Assembly: GCF_019084545.1 (NCBI RefSeq)
Contig: NZ_JAHREP010000015.1
Location: 62,001-126,000 of the forward strand
DNA: 64,000 bases
Source of the DNA: Marinobacterium ramblicola
GTDB taxonomy: Bacteria > Pseudomonadota > Gammaproteobacteria > Pseudomonadales > Balneatricaceae
Direction of reading: 5' to 3'
In this document: positions 46,862-58,108 of the stretch, piece by piece
Layout: each line of letters starts with the position of its first letter
Numbering within the stretch: the stretch's first letter is position 1
Notes under the pieces: model-generated
What the model was told of the DNA's origin: nothing
Databases searched by the model: none
What the model saw: only the letters and a program-made list of their open reading frames with translations
Program-made: the position numbers and the translations under genes

Positions 46862-48085
46862 CTATAACCACAGCGCCTGCACCGCGCCACCGGCACCGCC
46901 TGCCAGCACGATCAAGCCGATTGGCAGGCGGCGCCAGATCATCAGCGCCAAAATCAGCAGCAGAGCCAGATCGGCGGCCCCATGCACGGCACTGAGGATC
47001 ACCGGATCCCAAAGTGCCGCCAGCAACAGACCGACCACGGCGGCATTGATACCGGCCAGGGTCGGCTGCATACCGGGATAGGCTCGCAGCCGCTGCCAGA
47101 ACGGCAGCACCCCCACCAACAGCAGAAACGCGGGCAGAAAGATCGCCAGGGTGGCCAACAGCCCCAGGCTCAGCGCCGCCGGCCAGCCCAGCGCCGGATC
47201 GGCATAAGCCGCCCCGAGGAAGGAGGACAGCGTGAACAGCGGCCCCGGTACCGCCTGCGCCAGACCATAACCGGCCAGAAACCGGCCCTCCTCCACCAGA
47301 CCTGAGGCCACCACTTCATTCTGCAGCAGCGGCAACACCACGTGACCGCCACCGAACACCAGGGCTCCGGATCGATAAAGTCCATCCACGAGACGCAACC
47401 AGCCCTGAGGGTAGAGCTGTGCCAGCAGCGGCAGCAGGAGCAGCCCGGCGATGAACAGCAGCAGCCAACGGCGCGCGTGCCGGGGGGTGATCCACTGCGC
47501 ATGGTTTAGCGCTGCTTCCTGCCCTGTCGCGGCGTCCTTTTGATTGAGCCAGCATCGACCGGCCAGCGCGCCGATCAGAATCACCAGCAGCTGGCTCCCC
47601 ACCCCACCGACGGACAGCATCAACGCCGCGCAGCACAGCATGATCAGGACCAGACGCGGACCGGTCACCAAGGCTTTACGCATGCCGATTACCGCCTGAG
47701 CAACCACAACCACCGCCACCAGTTTAAGCCCGGCCACCAGACCTGGAAGCCAGGCGGCATCGATATGCGACAGCCCGACCGCCGCCAGGATCAACAACAG
47801 AGCCGAGGGCAGGGTAAAGCCCAGCCAGGCCGCCAGCAGTCCAGGGTAACCGGCATGTGACAGACCGATCGCCATGCCTACCTGACTGCTCGCCGGCCCC
47901 GGCAACAACTGACATAACGCCACCAGATCCGCATACTGGTTATCACTCAACCAGCACCGCCGTTGCACGAAGGTTTCGCGGAAATACCCCAGGTGCGCCA
48001 CCGGCCCGCCGAAGGAACTCAACCCAAGGCGAAGAAAAATCAGGAAAACCGAGATAAAACGCACGGACAGTCTGGGCTCACGCAT
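46862..48085 (-). CDS. chrA: Chromate transporter ChrA family, long-chain
   Basis: A 407-residue membrane protein made of two homologous CHR domains: FLRLGLSSFGGPVAHLGYFR in the first and LYRSGALVFGGGHVVLPLLQ in the second, each followed by the L-x-P-G-P pattern (LCQLLPGPASSQ, AQAVPGPLFTLSS). The family pumps chromate out, and some members carry sulfate-related anions. The ATG at 48085 is chosen; a TTG ten codons upstream is less likely. It diverges from the cysteine synthase fusion gene over a 162-base spacer. No chrB regulator is nearby. Confidence 0.9.
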   Translation of the reverse strand: MREPRLSVRFISVFLIFLRLGLSSFGGPVAHLGYFRETFVQRRCWLSDNQYADLVALCQLLPGPASSQVGMAIGLSHAGYPGLLAAWLGFTLPSALLLILAAVGLSHIDAAWLPGLVAGLKLVAVVVVAQAVIGMRKALVTGPRLVLIMLCCAALMLSVGGVGSQLLVILIGALAGRCWLNQKDAATGQEAALNHAQWITPRHARRWLLLFIAGLLLLPLLAQLYPQGWLRLVDGLYRSGALVFGGGHVVLPLLQNEVVASGLVEEGRFLAGYGLAQAVPGPLFTLSSFLGAAYADPALGWPAALSLGLLATLAIFLPAFLLLVGVLPFWQRLRAYPGMQPTLAGINAAVVGLLLAALWDPVILSAVHGAADLALLLILALMIWRRLPIGLIVLAGGAGGAVQALWL

Positions 48086-48247
48086 CGACGGACACCAAAA
48101 GGTAATGGATCGCAAAGTCTAGCAAGGGATTTATGACCGATCGATGACAGGGAAAAAGCGATCCCCCGGACTAAGCTTAACGCTAGCGGCAACACACTTT
48201 TCCCACAGCGATCTCGACCGCACAGACTCAACAGAGGAGGGCGCGGC

Positions 48248-49738
48248 ATGGGCAGGCGATACAACTCCATTCTCGAAACAGTTGGGCATACCCCCACCGT
48301 CCGCATCAACCGGCTCGCGCCCCCTGGCGTCAACATCTTCGTCAAGCTTGAAGCGTTCAACCCCATGGGGTCGGTCAAGGATCGTCTGGCTCTGGGGGTG
48401 ATCGAGGACGCCGAGAAAAAGGGGCTGCTGAAACCAGGCCAGACGGTGATCGAAGCCACCAGTGGCAACACCGGTATCGGGCTGGCGATGGTTTGTGCTC
48501 AGAAGGGCTACCCGCTGGTGGTCACCATGGCGGAAAACTTCAGTGTCGAACGCCGCCGCATGATGCGCTTCCTCGGGGCCAAGGTGGTGCTGACGCCCGC
48601 CTCGGAAAAGGGCAGCGGCATGCTGGCCAAGGCGGTGGAGCTGGCACAGACCCATGGCTGGTTCCTCTGCCACCAGTTCGAGAACGAAGCCAATGCGGAC
48701 TTCCACTCCCGTACCACGGCGCCGGAGATCCTCGACGATTTCGCCGATACCCGGCTGGATTACTGGGTTACCGGGTTCGGCACCGGCGGTACGCTGAAAG
48801 GGGTCGCCCGGGTGCTGAAAGAGAGGAGCCCGCAGACCAGGGTGGTCGTCTGTGAACCGGACAACTCGCCCCTGCTCGGCAGCCACCTGCCCCAGGCGCG
48901 GGCAGCCAACGGCATGCCCGAGGCCAGCCACCCGAGTTTTCGACCCCACCTGATGCAGGGCTGGACGCCGGACTTCATCTCCAAACTGACCGAGGATGCG
49001 GTCAACGCCGGTCTGATCGATCAGATCCTGCCGATCAAGGGCAGCGATGCGCTGCAAGCTTCGCTGAATCTGGCCCGTCAGGAGGGGATATTCTGCGGCA
49101 TTACCTCGGGTGCGACCCTGGCCGGTGGGCTGCAGCTGGCCCAGACCTGCGCGCCGGGCAGCAACATCCTCTGTATGCTGCCGGATACCGGCGAGCGCTA
49201 CCTGAGCACCCCGCTGTTCGCCGAGATCGAAACGGAGATGACCGAGGCGGAGATCGAGATCTCCCGCTCCACCCCCGGCTACCGCTTCGACAGACCCTCG
49301 TCACCACCGCCCGCCCCCGCCGCCTCGCCGGTCACCCCCACCCCCGAGGCAGAACAGTTCCTGACCGACGTGTTGAACGACCATTCACAGCCGGTGGTAC
49401 TGTTCGCGCTGGAGTGGTGCGAGTTCTGCTGGTCCCTGAGGAAACTGTTTGGCCGCTGCCAGATCCCCTATCGCGCTGTCGATCTGGACAGCGCTCAGTA
49501 CCAGCAGAACAATCTTGGCGGTACCATTCGCGCAGCACTGAACGCGCACACCGGCTACGTCACCATCCCCCAGGTGTTCGTGGGCGGGGAGTTTGTCGGC
49601 GGTTGCGGTGAGGTATTCGACGAGTTTAAAAGCGGGCGTTTTCAGCAGCGACTGAAAAAAGCCGGCGTGAACTACGACGATAGCGTGTCGGTGGATCCCT
49701 ATTCGCTGCTGCCAAGCTGGCTGCACCCGCGGAAGTAG
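48248..49738 (+). CDS. Cysteine synthase - glutaredoxin fusion protein
   Basis: A 496-residue chain. Residues ~1-330 are a PLP-dependent O-acetylserine/cystathionine-type synthase: PLP Lys in NPMGSVKDRLAL, EATSGNTGIGLA, TGFGTGGTLKG and DTGERYLST. A Pro/Ala linker (~340-365) leads to a glutaredoxin-like domain (~370-475). It has a dithiol ALEWCEFCWSLRKLF (Cys391, Cys394), the cis-Pro loop GYVTIPQVFVGG and GGCGEVFDEFKSG. The synthase resembles CysM/CysK; the Grx could deliver reducing power for S-sulfocysteine or persulfide, as CysM substrates need. The start follows GAGGAGGGCGCGGC. cysE lies 4 kb away. Confidence 0.9.
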   Translation: MGRRYNSILETVGHTPTVRINRLAPPGVNIFVKLEAFNPMGSVKDRLALGVIEDAEKKGLLKPGQTVIEATSGNTGIGLAMVCAQKGYPLVVTMAENFSVERRRMMRFLGAKVVLTPASEKGSGMLAKAVELAQTHGWFLCHQFENEANADFHSRTTAPEILDDFADTRLDYWVTGFGTGGTLKGVARVLKERSPQTRVVVCEPDNSPLLGSHLPQARAANGMPEASHPSFRPHLMQGWTPDFISKLTEDAVNAGLIDQILPIKGSDALQASLNLARQEGIFCGITSGATLAGGLQLAQTCAPGSNILCMLPDTGERYLSTPLFAEIETEMTEAEIEISRSTPGYRFDRPSSPPPAPAASPVTPTPEAEQFLTDVLNDHSQPVVLFALEWCEFCWSLRKLFGRCQIPYRAVDLDSAQYQQNNLGGTIRAALNAHTGYVTIPQVFVGGEFVGGCGEVFDEFKSGRFQQRLKKAGVNYDDSVSVDPYSLLPSWLHPRK

Positions 49739-49829
49739 ATAGAGAGATGCGGCAGGCCATCGCGCCTGTCGCCCCGCCGGCTTTAGCGTTATAGTCTTGC
49801 GCCGAACCGAGCTACCGCAGGAGATTGCG

Positions 49830-50711
49830 ATGACCAGTATTCAGATCGGCTTTATCGGTATGGGCCTGATGGGGGTTCCGATGAGCAAACGCCTGCTGCA
49901 GGCGGGTTTCCCGCTGCAGGTCTGGAATCGCTCCACCGATAAAACCGCACCACTTCAAGCCTTCGGCGCCCGGGTCGCCGAGAGCCTCGAACAGCTGATT
50001 CGCAACACAGACCTGTTGATGATCTGTGTCACCGACACGGCCGCGGTCGAACAGATCGTGTTCGGGCCGGGCGGTATCGCCGAGCACGGCCGAGCCGGCC
50101 AGATCCTGATCGACTTCTCCAGCATCGACCCCGCCGCGACACGGGATATGGCCGCGCGCTTGAAGGCCGACTGCGGTATCGACTGGATCGACGCGCCGGT
50201 CTCCGGCGGCGTCGCCGGTGCCGAACAGGGCAGCCTGGCGGTCATGGCCGGCGGCAATGCCGAGCTGCTGCAACAGGTGATGCCGCTGCTGGAACCGCTG
50301 TCACAGCGCGTCACGCATATGGGCCCGGTCGGCGCCGGTCAGGTCACCAAGATCTGCAACCAGATGCTGGTCTCCTGCAACGTACTGGTGATGGCCGAGG
50401 TGATGGCGCTGGCGGAAAAAGCCGGGGTCGACGCCGGGCAGATACCGACGGCGCTGAAGGGTGGATTTGCCGACTCGATTCCACTGCAATTGACCGGACC
50501 GCGGATGGCCAACCGGGATTTCGACGAGATCAAATGGCACGTCAAAACCCTGCTCAAGGATCTGGATATGGCCAACGCGCTGGCGAAAGCGATGGGTAGC
50601 GCCGTACCAATGGCCGGACTAGGCGCCGAGCTGATGCGTCAGCACGGCAGTAAAGGCTATCTCGAACAGGATCCCTGTACCCTGATCGAGCTCTATGCCG
50701 GCAAAGGGTGA
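49830..50711 (+). CDS. NAD(P)-dependent beta-hydroxyacid dehydrogenase
   Basis: A 293-residue member of the 3-hydroxyisobutyrate/tartronate-semialdehyde reductase family (GlxR/GarR/MmsB). The Rossmann motif GFIGMGLMGVPM, substrate loop DAPVSGGVAGAEQGSLAVMA and catalytic Lys in GAGQVTKICNQ are all present. The Asn-Arg after the second strand (VWNRSTDKT) suggests NADP(H). The substrate cannot be told. The ATG at 49830 follows CAGGAGATTGCG; the frame opens eleven codons earlier with TTG. No clear operon partner. Confidence 0.88.
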   Translation: MTSIQIGFIGMGLMGVPMSKRLLQAGFPLQVWNRSTDKTAPLQAFGARVAESLEQLIRNTDLLMICVTDTAAVEQIVFGPGGIAEHGRAGQILIDFSSIDPAATRDMAARLKADCGIDWIDAPVSGGVAGAEQGSLAVMAGGNAELLQQVMPLLEPLSQRVTHMGPVGAGQVTKICNQMLVSCNVLVMAEVMALAEKAGVDAGQIPTALKGGFADSIPLQLTGPRMANRDFDEIKWHVKTLLKDLDMANALAKAMGSAVPMAGLGAELMRQHGSKGYLEQDPCTLIELYAGKG

Positions 50712-50751
50712 CACGCCGGCTGTCGCCCTTTGGTGTCGGTTATAAAACCCT

Positions 50752-50787
50752 GTATATTGAAAGGACTATTTAGCCCCCTCAATATAC
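50752..50787. promoter_or_regulatory. Perfect 9-bp inverted repeat upstream of diguanylate cyclase gene
   Basis: GTATATTGA (50752-50760) and TCAATATAC (50779-50787) surround an 18-base centre, 24 bases before the ATG at 50812. It could be an operator for the GGDEF gene, or a leader hairpin. A T-run for termination of the preceding gene is absent. Confidence 0.45.
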
Positions 50788-50811
50788 GGCGGCTTTGCGC
50801 CCGATAACCTG

Positions 50812-52239
50812 ATGCAGACAAACAGCAGTATCCACACAGCAGTACGTATCTATCGCGGGGCATTGGAAACACTGTTTGCGTTGCTGCCCAGTATCGCGAT
50901 TCTCTATCTGCACTTTTTCACCAGCGATGCAGCGCCGTTCAAAAGCTTTCTGATCCACGAACTGGCCATCCTGCTGTCGATACTGATCGGTGCCTTCGTC
51001 GCCTATATTACCTGGCGCTGCTACCTGGTGTCGGGTGAGCCCTTTCTGCGCTGGCTGGCACTCGGATTTCTCGGCTTTACACTGGTCTACCTGCCACATG
51101 GTCTGCTGACCCGCATTGCGGACCACAACATGGCCCTGTTTCTGCTCTACGGACCAGCCGCACGCCTGGTATTGATGGCCTGCCTGCTGATCGCCCTTGC
51201 CCAGCGAGGACACTGCAACGACTCGGAACCACAACGGAGAAAACCCGGATTCTGGTTAATCGGGGTGATACTGTTTCTGCTGGTCGATGCGCTGGTCGCC
51301 GCTCTGGCACTCTCCCCCTACAGCGCCACGGGCTGGCCGAGAATCCTGTTGGAGTCGGCCACGCTGGCCCTGACGTTGACGGCTATTCTCACGCTACTGA
51401 CACGGCGCTCCGACTCACCGCTGCTGCGGATCTACCTGATTGCCGTCACCACCTTTGCCCAGTCATCGATCGCCTTCCTGATCCTGGCCAACGCCTGGGA
51501 TCATCAGTGGTGGTTGGCCCATACCATATTCGCTGCCGGCTTTTTCATGCTCAGCTACGGTGTCGTGCAAGCCTATCTCGCCAGCGGTTCGTTCATATCG
51601 GTGTACAGCCTGGAGGAGATTTTCACGCAGCTCAGGCAGGAGAAAGCTCGTGCTGAAGACGCCCTGAGCCAACTCAAGCAGGCCAACCTGAATCTCAGAG
51701 TGATCGCCACCACCGACGCCCTCACCGGACTCAGCAACCGGCGCCACTTCACCGAACAGGCGGAACGGGTAATCGAGCGCGCGCTATTCGAGAACGCGCC
51801 GCTGTCACTACTGATGCTGGATCTGGACCATTTCAAGCGGGTCAACGACACCTTCGGCCATCAGGCCGGCGATCAGGTGTTGCGTCGATTTGCCGAGATC
51901 CTGCAGCGAGAAGTGCGCCCCGGCGACCTCTGCGGCCGCTTTGGTGGCGAGGAGTTCCTGGTCCTGCTGCCCAGTGCCAACACGGCGGAAGCTCGCACGG
52001 TAGCCGAACGTCTGCGCCAATCCGTGGCCGCCGAGGCGATCGATTTGGGTGAGCAGGAGACCCGGATCACGGTCAGTATCGGTATCGCCCATCTTGGCTC
52101 CAGTGCCGACAATCTGCACAGTCTGCTGCAACGGGCGGACAGGCGTCTATACGCCGCCAAGGAAGCCGGCCGCAATCGCGTTCATGACAGCGATGCGGCT
52201 AGCGAGGGAGAATTAAAACGCCCGCACGAAGCGGGCTAA
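50812..52239 (+). CDS. Membrane-anchored diguanylate cyclase
   Basis: A 475-residue protein with seven or eight membrane helices in the first ~260 residues. A short coiled coil follows (EEIFTQLRQEKARAEDALSQ), then a C-terminal GGDEF domain (~residues 295-455). The signature GRFGGEEFLVLLP is intact, DALTGLSNRRHF and DLDHFKRVNDTFGHQAGDQV supply metal and guanine contacts, and RPGD five residues before GGEEF is a proper inhibitory site. An active c-di-GMP synthase is expected. The membrane sensor is of unknown ligand. The ATG lacks a strong ribosome site. Its last codons lie within a GCCCGC-acgaa-GCGGGC hairpin that may help termination. Confidence 0.92.
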   Translation: MQTNSSIHTAVRIYRGALETLFALLPSIAILYLHFFTSDAAPFKSFLIHELAILLSILIGAFVAYITWRCYLVSGEPFLRWLALGFLGFTLVYLPHGLLTRIADHNMALFLLYGPAARLVLMACLLIALAQRGHCNDSEPQRRKPGFWLIGVILFLLVDALVAALALSPYSATGWPRILLESATLALTLTAILTLLTRRSDSPLLRIYLIAVTTFAQSSIAFLILANAWDHQWWLAHTIFAAGFFMLSYGVVQAYLASGSFISVYSLEEIFTQLRQEKARAEDALSQLKQANLNLRVIATTDALTGLSNRRHFTEQAERVIERALFENAPLSLLMLDLDHFKRVNDTFGHQAGDQVLRRFAEILQREVRPGDLCGRFGGEEFLVLLPSANTAEARTVAERLRQSVAAEAIDLGEQETRITVSIGIAHLGSSADNLHSLLQRADRRLYAAKEAGRNRVHDSDAASEGELKRPHEAG

Positions 52240-52263
52240 GGGAACAACACACAACGGTGCAGT

Positions 52264-52286
52264 GAACCGGCAATAACAGCCGGTTC
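52264..52286 (-). terminator. Hairpin after dapB
   Basis: Perfect 8-bp stem GAACCGGC / GCCGGTTC with a 7-base loop, 27 bases after the dapB stop and between two convergent genes. It lacks a proper T-run. A second short hairpin AGTCT-AGACT lies at 52293-52306. Confidence 0.5.
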
Positions 52287-52312
52287 GGGTAAAGTCTTTT
52301 CAGACTGCGCGT

Positions 52313-53146
<834 letters not shown>

Positions 53147-53160
53147 TTATACAGTTTCGA

Positions 53161-54015
53161 TCAAGCCTGCTTTCGGCTGCATCGCGTCGCGGCCTGCTTG
53201 TCCGCCGCGATCTCCTCATCCGTACTGTGAATGGTCTGATCCATATCCAGCGCCGGGGTTTCGCAACCGGCACAGCCGACCACCCGTGCCGGCACGCCGA
53301 CCACGGTGGTGTGGGGCGGCACCGGTTCCAGTACCACGCTGCCGGCACCCACGCGGGCGCACTCACCGACCTCGATATTACCGAGAATCTTGGAGCCGGC
53401 GCCGATCATCACACCCTGACGGATCTTCGGATGACGGTCGCCGCTCTCCTTGCCGGTACCGCCGAGGGTGACCGACTGCAGGATGGAGACGTCGTTCTCG
53501 ATCACGCAGGTTTCACCGACCACGATACCGGTGGCATGGTCGAACATGACGCCGAAGCCGATCTGTGCCGCCGGGTGGATATCGACCTGGAAGATGGTGC
53601 TGACGCGGCTCTGGATATAGAGCGCCAGCGGGCGTCGCCCCTGCTGCCACATCCAGTGCGCCACGCGGTAGGCCTGCAGCGCCTGGAACCCCTTCAGGTA
53701 GAGCAGTACGGTGGAGTAGCGATCGACCGCCGGGTCGCGGGTGCAGACCGCCTGGATATCGGCGCAGGCGGCCTGGATCAACTCGCGCTCGGCGCTGTAC
53801 GCCTGTTCGATGATCTCGCGCAACGCCACCGCCGACACCACCTCGTCCGCCAACTTGCTGGCGAGCAGGAACGACAGCGCACCGCGCAGATCGCTATGCC
53901 CGATGATCGTGGCATGAAAGAAGCTCGCCAGCAGAGGCTCATGCTCCACCAGGCTCTGCGCTTCATCGCGGATCTTCAGCCAAAGCTCGTCGACCGACAA
54001 CGCCATCTCGTACAT
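53161..54015 (-). CDS. cysE: Serine O-acetyltransferase
   Basis: Makes O-acetylserine, the substrate of cysteine synthases such as the fusion at 48.2 kb. The 284-residue protein has the N-terminal helical SATase domain (residues 1-~145: WLKIRDEAQSLVEHEPLLAS). It is followed by the left-handed beta-helix: DIHPAAQIGFGVMFDHATGI, VVGETCVIENDVSILQSVTL GGTG and GAGSKILGNIEVG. The C-terminal tail is longer than in E. coli (273). The ATG at 54015 follows GAGAGGGTATCAGC. It lies 34 bases after dnaJ, an unusual neighbour. Confidence 0.95.
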   Translation of the reverse strand: MYEMALSVDELWLKIRDEAQSLVEHEPLLASFFHATIIGHSDLRGALSFLLASKLADEVVSAVALREIIEQAYSAERELIQAACADIQAVCTRDPAVDRYSTVLLYLKGFQALQAYRVAHWMWQQGRRPLALYIQSRVSTIFQVDIHPAAQIGFGVMFDHATGIVVGETCVIENDVSILQSVTLGGTGKESGDRHPKIRQGVMIGAGSKILGNIEVGECARVGAGSVVLEPVPPHTTVVGVPARVVGCAGCETPALDMDQTIHSTDEEIAADKQAATRCSRKQA

Positions 54016-54049
54016 GCTGATACCCTCTCTGCGAAGACTGGCCATGAGG

Positions 54050-55180
54050 TCAGGTCATATCTTCGAAGAACTTTTTCACGGAATCGAAAAAGCCGTGCTT
54101 CTTCGGACTGTGCTTGTGGTTACCCTCGTCCATCGCGCTCTGGAACTCCTTCAGCAGCTCGCGCTGGCGATTGTTCAGGTTGACCGGTGTTTCCACCGTC
54201 ACCTTGACCATCAGGTCACCCACTCCGCCGCCACGTACCGGGGTAATACCCTTGCCGCGCAGGCGGAACAGCTTACCGGTCTGAGTTTCGGCCGGTATCT
54301 TCAGTTTAACCCGTCCATCAAGCGTCGGCACATCCAGTTCGCCACCGAGTGCCGCGTCGATAAAGCTGATCGGCACCTCGCAGTACAGATGCTTGCCGTC
54401 GCGTTCGAAGATCGGATGGCGCAGCACATTGACCTGCACATAGAGATCGCCCGCAGGTCCGCCATGGCTGCCCGCCTCGCCCTCGCCACTGAGGCGGATA
54501 CGATCGCCGGTATCGACACCGGCCGGGATCTTGACCTGCAGGGTCTTGGTCTCTTCCACGCGACCGTGACCATGGCACTTGCTGCAGGGGTCGGAGATCA
54601 CCTTGCCCTCGCCACGACAGGTGGGGCAGGTCTGCTGTACCGAGAAAAAGCCCTGCTGCATCCGCACCTGGCCGACGCCGCCACAGGTGCCACAGGTACG
54701 CGCGCTGGTACCGGGCTTGGCGCCGGAGCCGTCGCAGACGCTACAGGCGACCAGCGTCGGTACCTTCAGCGTCTTCTCGCAGCCGCGCACCGCCTCTTCC
54801 AGGCTCAGGTCCAGGTTGTAGCGCAAGTCAGCGCCGCGCTGCACGCTGGAGCGACGACGGCCACCACCGCCGCCACCGAAGATATCGCCGAACACGTCGC
54901 CGAAGATGTCGGAGAAGTTGCCCTCGAAACCGCCGCCGCCAAAGCCGCCCTGGCCGCTGACGCCTTCGTGGCCGAACTGGTCGTAGGCGGCGCGCTTCTG
55001 GGAGTCAGACAGGACCTCGTAGGCCTCGCTGATCTCCTTGAATCTGTCTTCCGCTGCCTTGTTGTCCGGGTTGCGGTCGGGGTGGTACTTCATCGCCAGG
55101 CGGCGATAGGCTTTCTTGATATCCCGGTCGGACGCATCACGTGGCACGTCCAGTAGTTCGTAGTAGTCCTGTTTCGACAT
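54050..55180 (-). CDS. dnaJ: Chaperone DnaJ
   Basis: Hsp40 co-chaperone stimulating DnaK ATPase, 376 residues. The J domain has the HPD motif ([12 protein letters not shown]), then a Gly/Phe-rich stretch ([20 protein letters not shown]). A zinc-binding domain of four CxxCxGxG repeats follows ([32 protein letters not shown]), and the substrate-binding C-terminal domain is last. It follows dnaK after a hairpin-containing gap, as in most Proteobacteria. Confidence 0.98.
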   Translation of the reverse strand: MSKQDYYELLDVPRDASDRDIKKAYRRLAMKYHPDRNPDNKAAEDRFKEISEAYEVLSDSQKRAAYDQFGHEGVSGQGGFGGGGFEGNFSDIFGDVFGDIFGGGGGGRRRSSVQRGADLRYNLDLSLEEAVRGCEKTLKVPTLVACSVCDGSGAKPGTSARTCGTCGGVGQVRMQQGFFSVQQTCPTCRGEGKVISDPCSKCHGHGRVEETKTLQVKIPAGVDTGDRIRLSGEGEAGSHGGPAGDLYVQVNVLRHPIFERDGKHLYCEVPISFIDAALGGELDVPTLDGRVKLKIPAETQTGKLFRLRGKGITPVRGGGVGDLMVKVTVETPVNLNNRQRELLKEFQSAMDEGNHKHSPKKHGFFDSVKKFFEDMT

Positions 55181-55230
55181 GATCCGAATCTGGTCTGGTC
55201 AGATGACTCCGCGGGAGCCGGACACGACAA

Positions 55231-55258
55231 CGCGGGTCAGGGAGTCCCCGAACCCGCG
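55231..55258 (-). terminator. dnaK-dnaJ intergenic hairpin
   Basis: CGCGGGT / ACCCGCG (perfect 7 bp, 14-base loop) lies between the dnaK stop and dnaJ start. Such hairpins at this position probably act as partial terminators or mRNA stabilisers that set the DnaK:DnaJ ratio. No T-run follows. Confidence 0.55.
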
Positions 55259-55296
55259 CTGCCACTCATTTTAAAGTTCTTAGAGGTAGCGAACGC

Positions 55297-57219
<1,923 letters not shown>

Positions 57220-57291
57220 GTTTTGCTCCAATGTTCTTTATCGTTTCCCCGTCTTGGCGGAGAACACACAGGTTCTTGACTGTTGATTCTC

Positions 57292-57320
57292 TATATGGGT
57301 CTGGCTTGAGGCTTTTCAAG
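57292..57320 (-). promoter_or_regulatory. Sigma-32 (heat-shock) promoter of dnaK
   Basis: On the minus strand CTTGAA (57315-57320) and CCCATATA (57292-57299) are 15 bases apart, which matches the sigma-32 pattern CTTGAA-N13-15-CCCCATnT with one departure. It sits in the grpE-dnaK gap, about 73 bases before the dnaK ATG. Confidence 0.75.
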
Positions 57321-57336
57321 CCATCCCGTTACGCTT

Positions 57337-57942
57337 TTAACCTTTTGCCACCATCACCATGGCCGGACGCACCAGCCGGCCATTGAGCAGATAGCCTTTC
57401 TGCATCACGGCCACCACGGTGTTGGGCTCGGCATCCGGCGCCTCGACCAGCGACATCGCCTGATGGTGCTCGGGGTTGAATGCCTGTCCCTGGGGATCCA
57501 CCATCTCCACGTTGAACTTGCCCATACCGTCAAGCAGCAGCTTGAGGGTCATCTCCACCCCCTCTCTCAGCGCCTTGGTGGCTTCGTCTTCGGCCTGGCA
57601 CGACTCGATGGCACGTTCCAGGGAGTCCACTACCGGCAGCAGCTCGCCGGTGAACTTTTCCAGCGCGAACTTGCGCGCCTTCTCCACGTCCTGCTCGGCA
57701 CGGCGACGCATGTTCTGGATCTCGGCCTGCGCCCGCGGCGCCAGCTCGGCCAACTGTTTCTGCAGATCGGAGATCTCCGCCTCGGCCAGTGCCAGTTGCT
57801 CCTTCAATGCTTCAGCATCGTCAGTCTCCGCAGCGGCAAGCTCTACGTTTTCAGCGCCCGGCTCGACCACCGTTTCGGCCTGTTCCACACTCTGCTGTTC
57901 CGGTGCCGGAGTTTCAGTCTGCTTCTGCTGTTCGTCTGCCAT
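57337..57942 (-). CDS. grpE: Nucleotide exchange factor GrpE
   Basis: ADP-release factor for DnaK, 201 residues (E. coli 197). An acidic disordered N-terminus precedes a long dimerising helix (~50-110, [20 protein letters not shown]). The C-terminal beta domain has the family ending [19 protein letters not shown]. First of grpE-dnaK-dnaJ, and divergent from recN. Confidence 0.97.
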   Translation of the reverse strand: MADEQQKQTETPAPEQQSVEQAETVVEPGAENVELAAAETDDAEALKEQLALAEAEISDLQKQLAELAPRAQAEIQNMRRRAEQDVEKARKFALEKFTGELLPVVDSLERAIESCQAEDEATKALREGVEMTLKLLLDGMGKFNVEMVDPQGQAFNPEHHQAMSLVEAPDAEPNTVVAVMQKGYLLNGRLVRPAMVMVAKG

Positions 57943-57983
57943 CGGGGTTTCTCCACAAGGTTTGCAACTTCTACTGGCACCCT

Positions 57984-58011
57984 ATATGGGGTTGGTCGAT
58001 GGCGATTCAAG
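57984..58011 (-). promoter_or_regulatory. Sigma-32 (heat-shock) promoter of grpE
   Basis: On the minus strand CTTGAA (58006-58011) and CCCCATAT (57984-57991) are separated by 14 bases, an exact match to the sigma-32 consensus. It is 42 bases upstream of the grpE ATG. Confidence 0.85.
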
Positions 58012-58043
58012 GGTGTTTCGTGCGGGAATTTTCACGCGGGGGA

Positions 58044-58096
58044 TTGCAGGCTGTCGGCAAATGGCTTATACAGCAAACTACTGTATGGATAACCAG
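58044..58096 (+). promoter_or_regulatory. recN promoter with LexA (SOS) box
   Basis: TTGCAG (58044-58049) and TATACA (58067-58072) are 17 bases apart. Immediately downstream is CTGTATGGATAACCAG (58081-58096). This fits the CTGT-N8-ACAG SOS consensus with one change (CCAG), close to the known E. coli recN operator form, and lies 13 bases before the ATG. RecN induction by DNA damage is expected. Confidence 0.7.
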
Positions 58097-58108
58097 GGTC
58101 GTGCAATC

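Noticed and set aside
52218-52236. Hairpin at the end of the diguanylate cyclase gene as its terminator
   Set aside because: GCCCGC-acgaa-GCGGGC lies inside the coding end and no T-run follows; I mention it only as a possible aid to termination.
58000-58108. Extension of recN upstream to 57476 in the same frame
   Set aside because: The upstream part is antisense to grpE and contains both the grpE heat-shock promoter and the recN promoter; RecN homologues start at the ATG at 58109.
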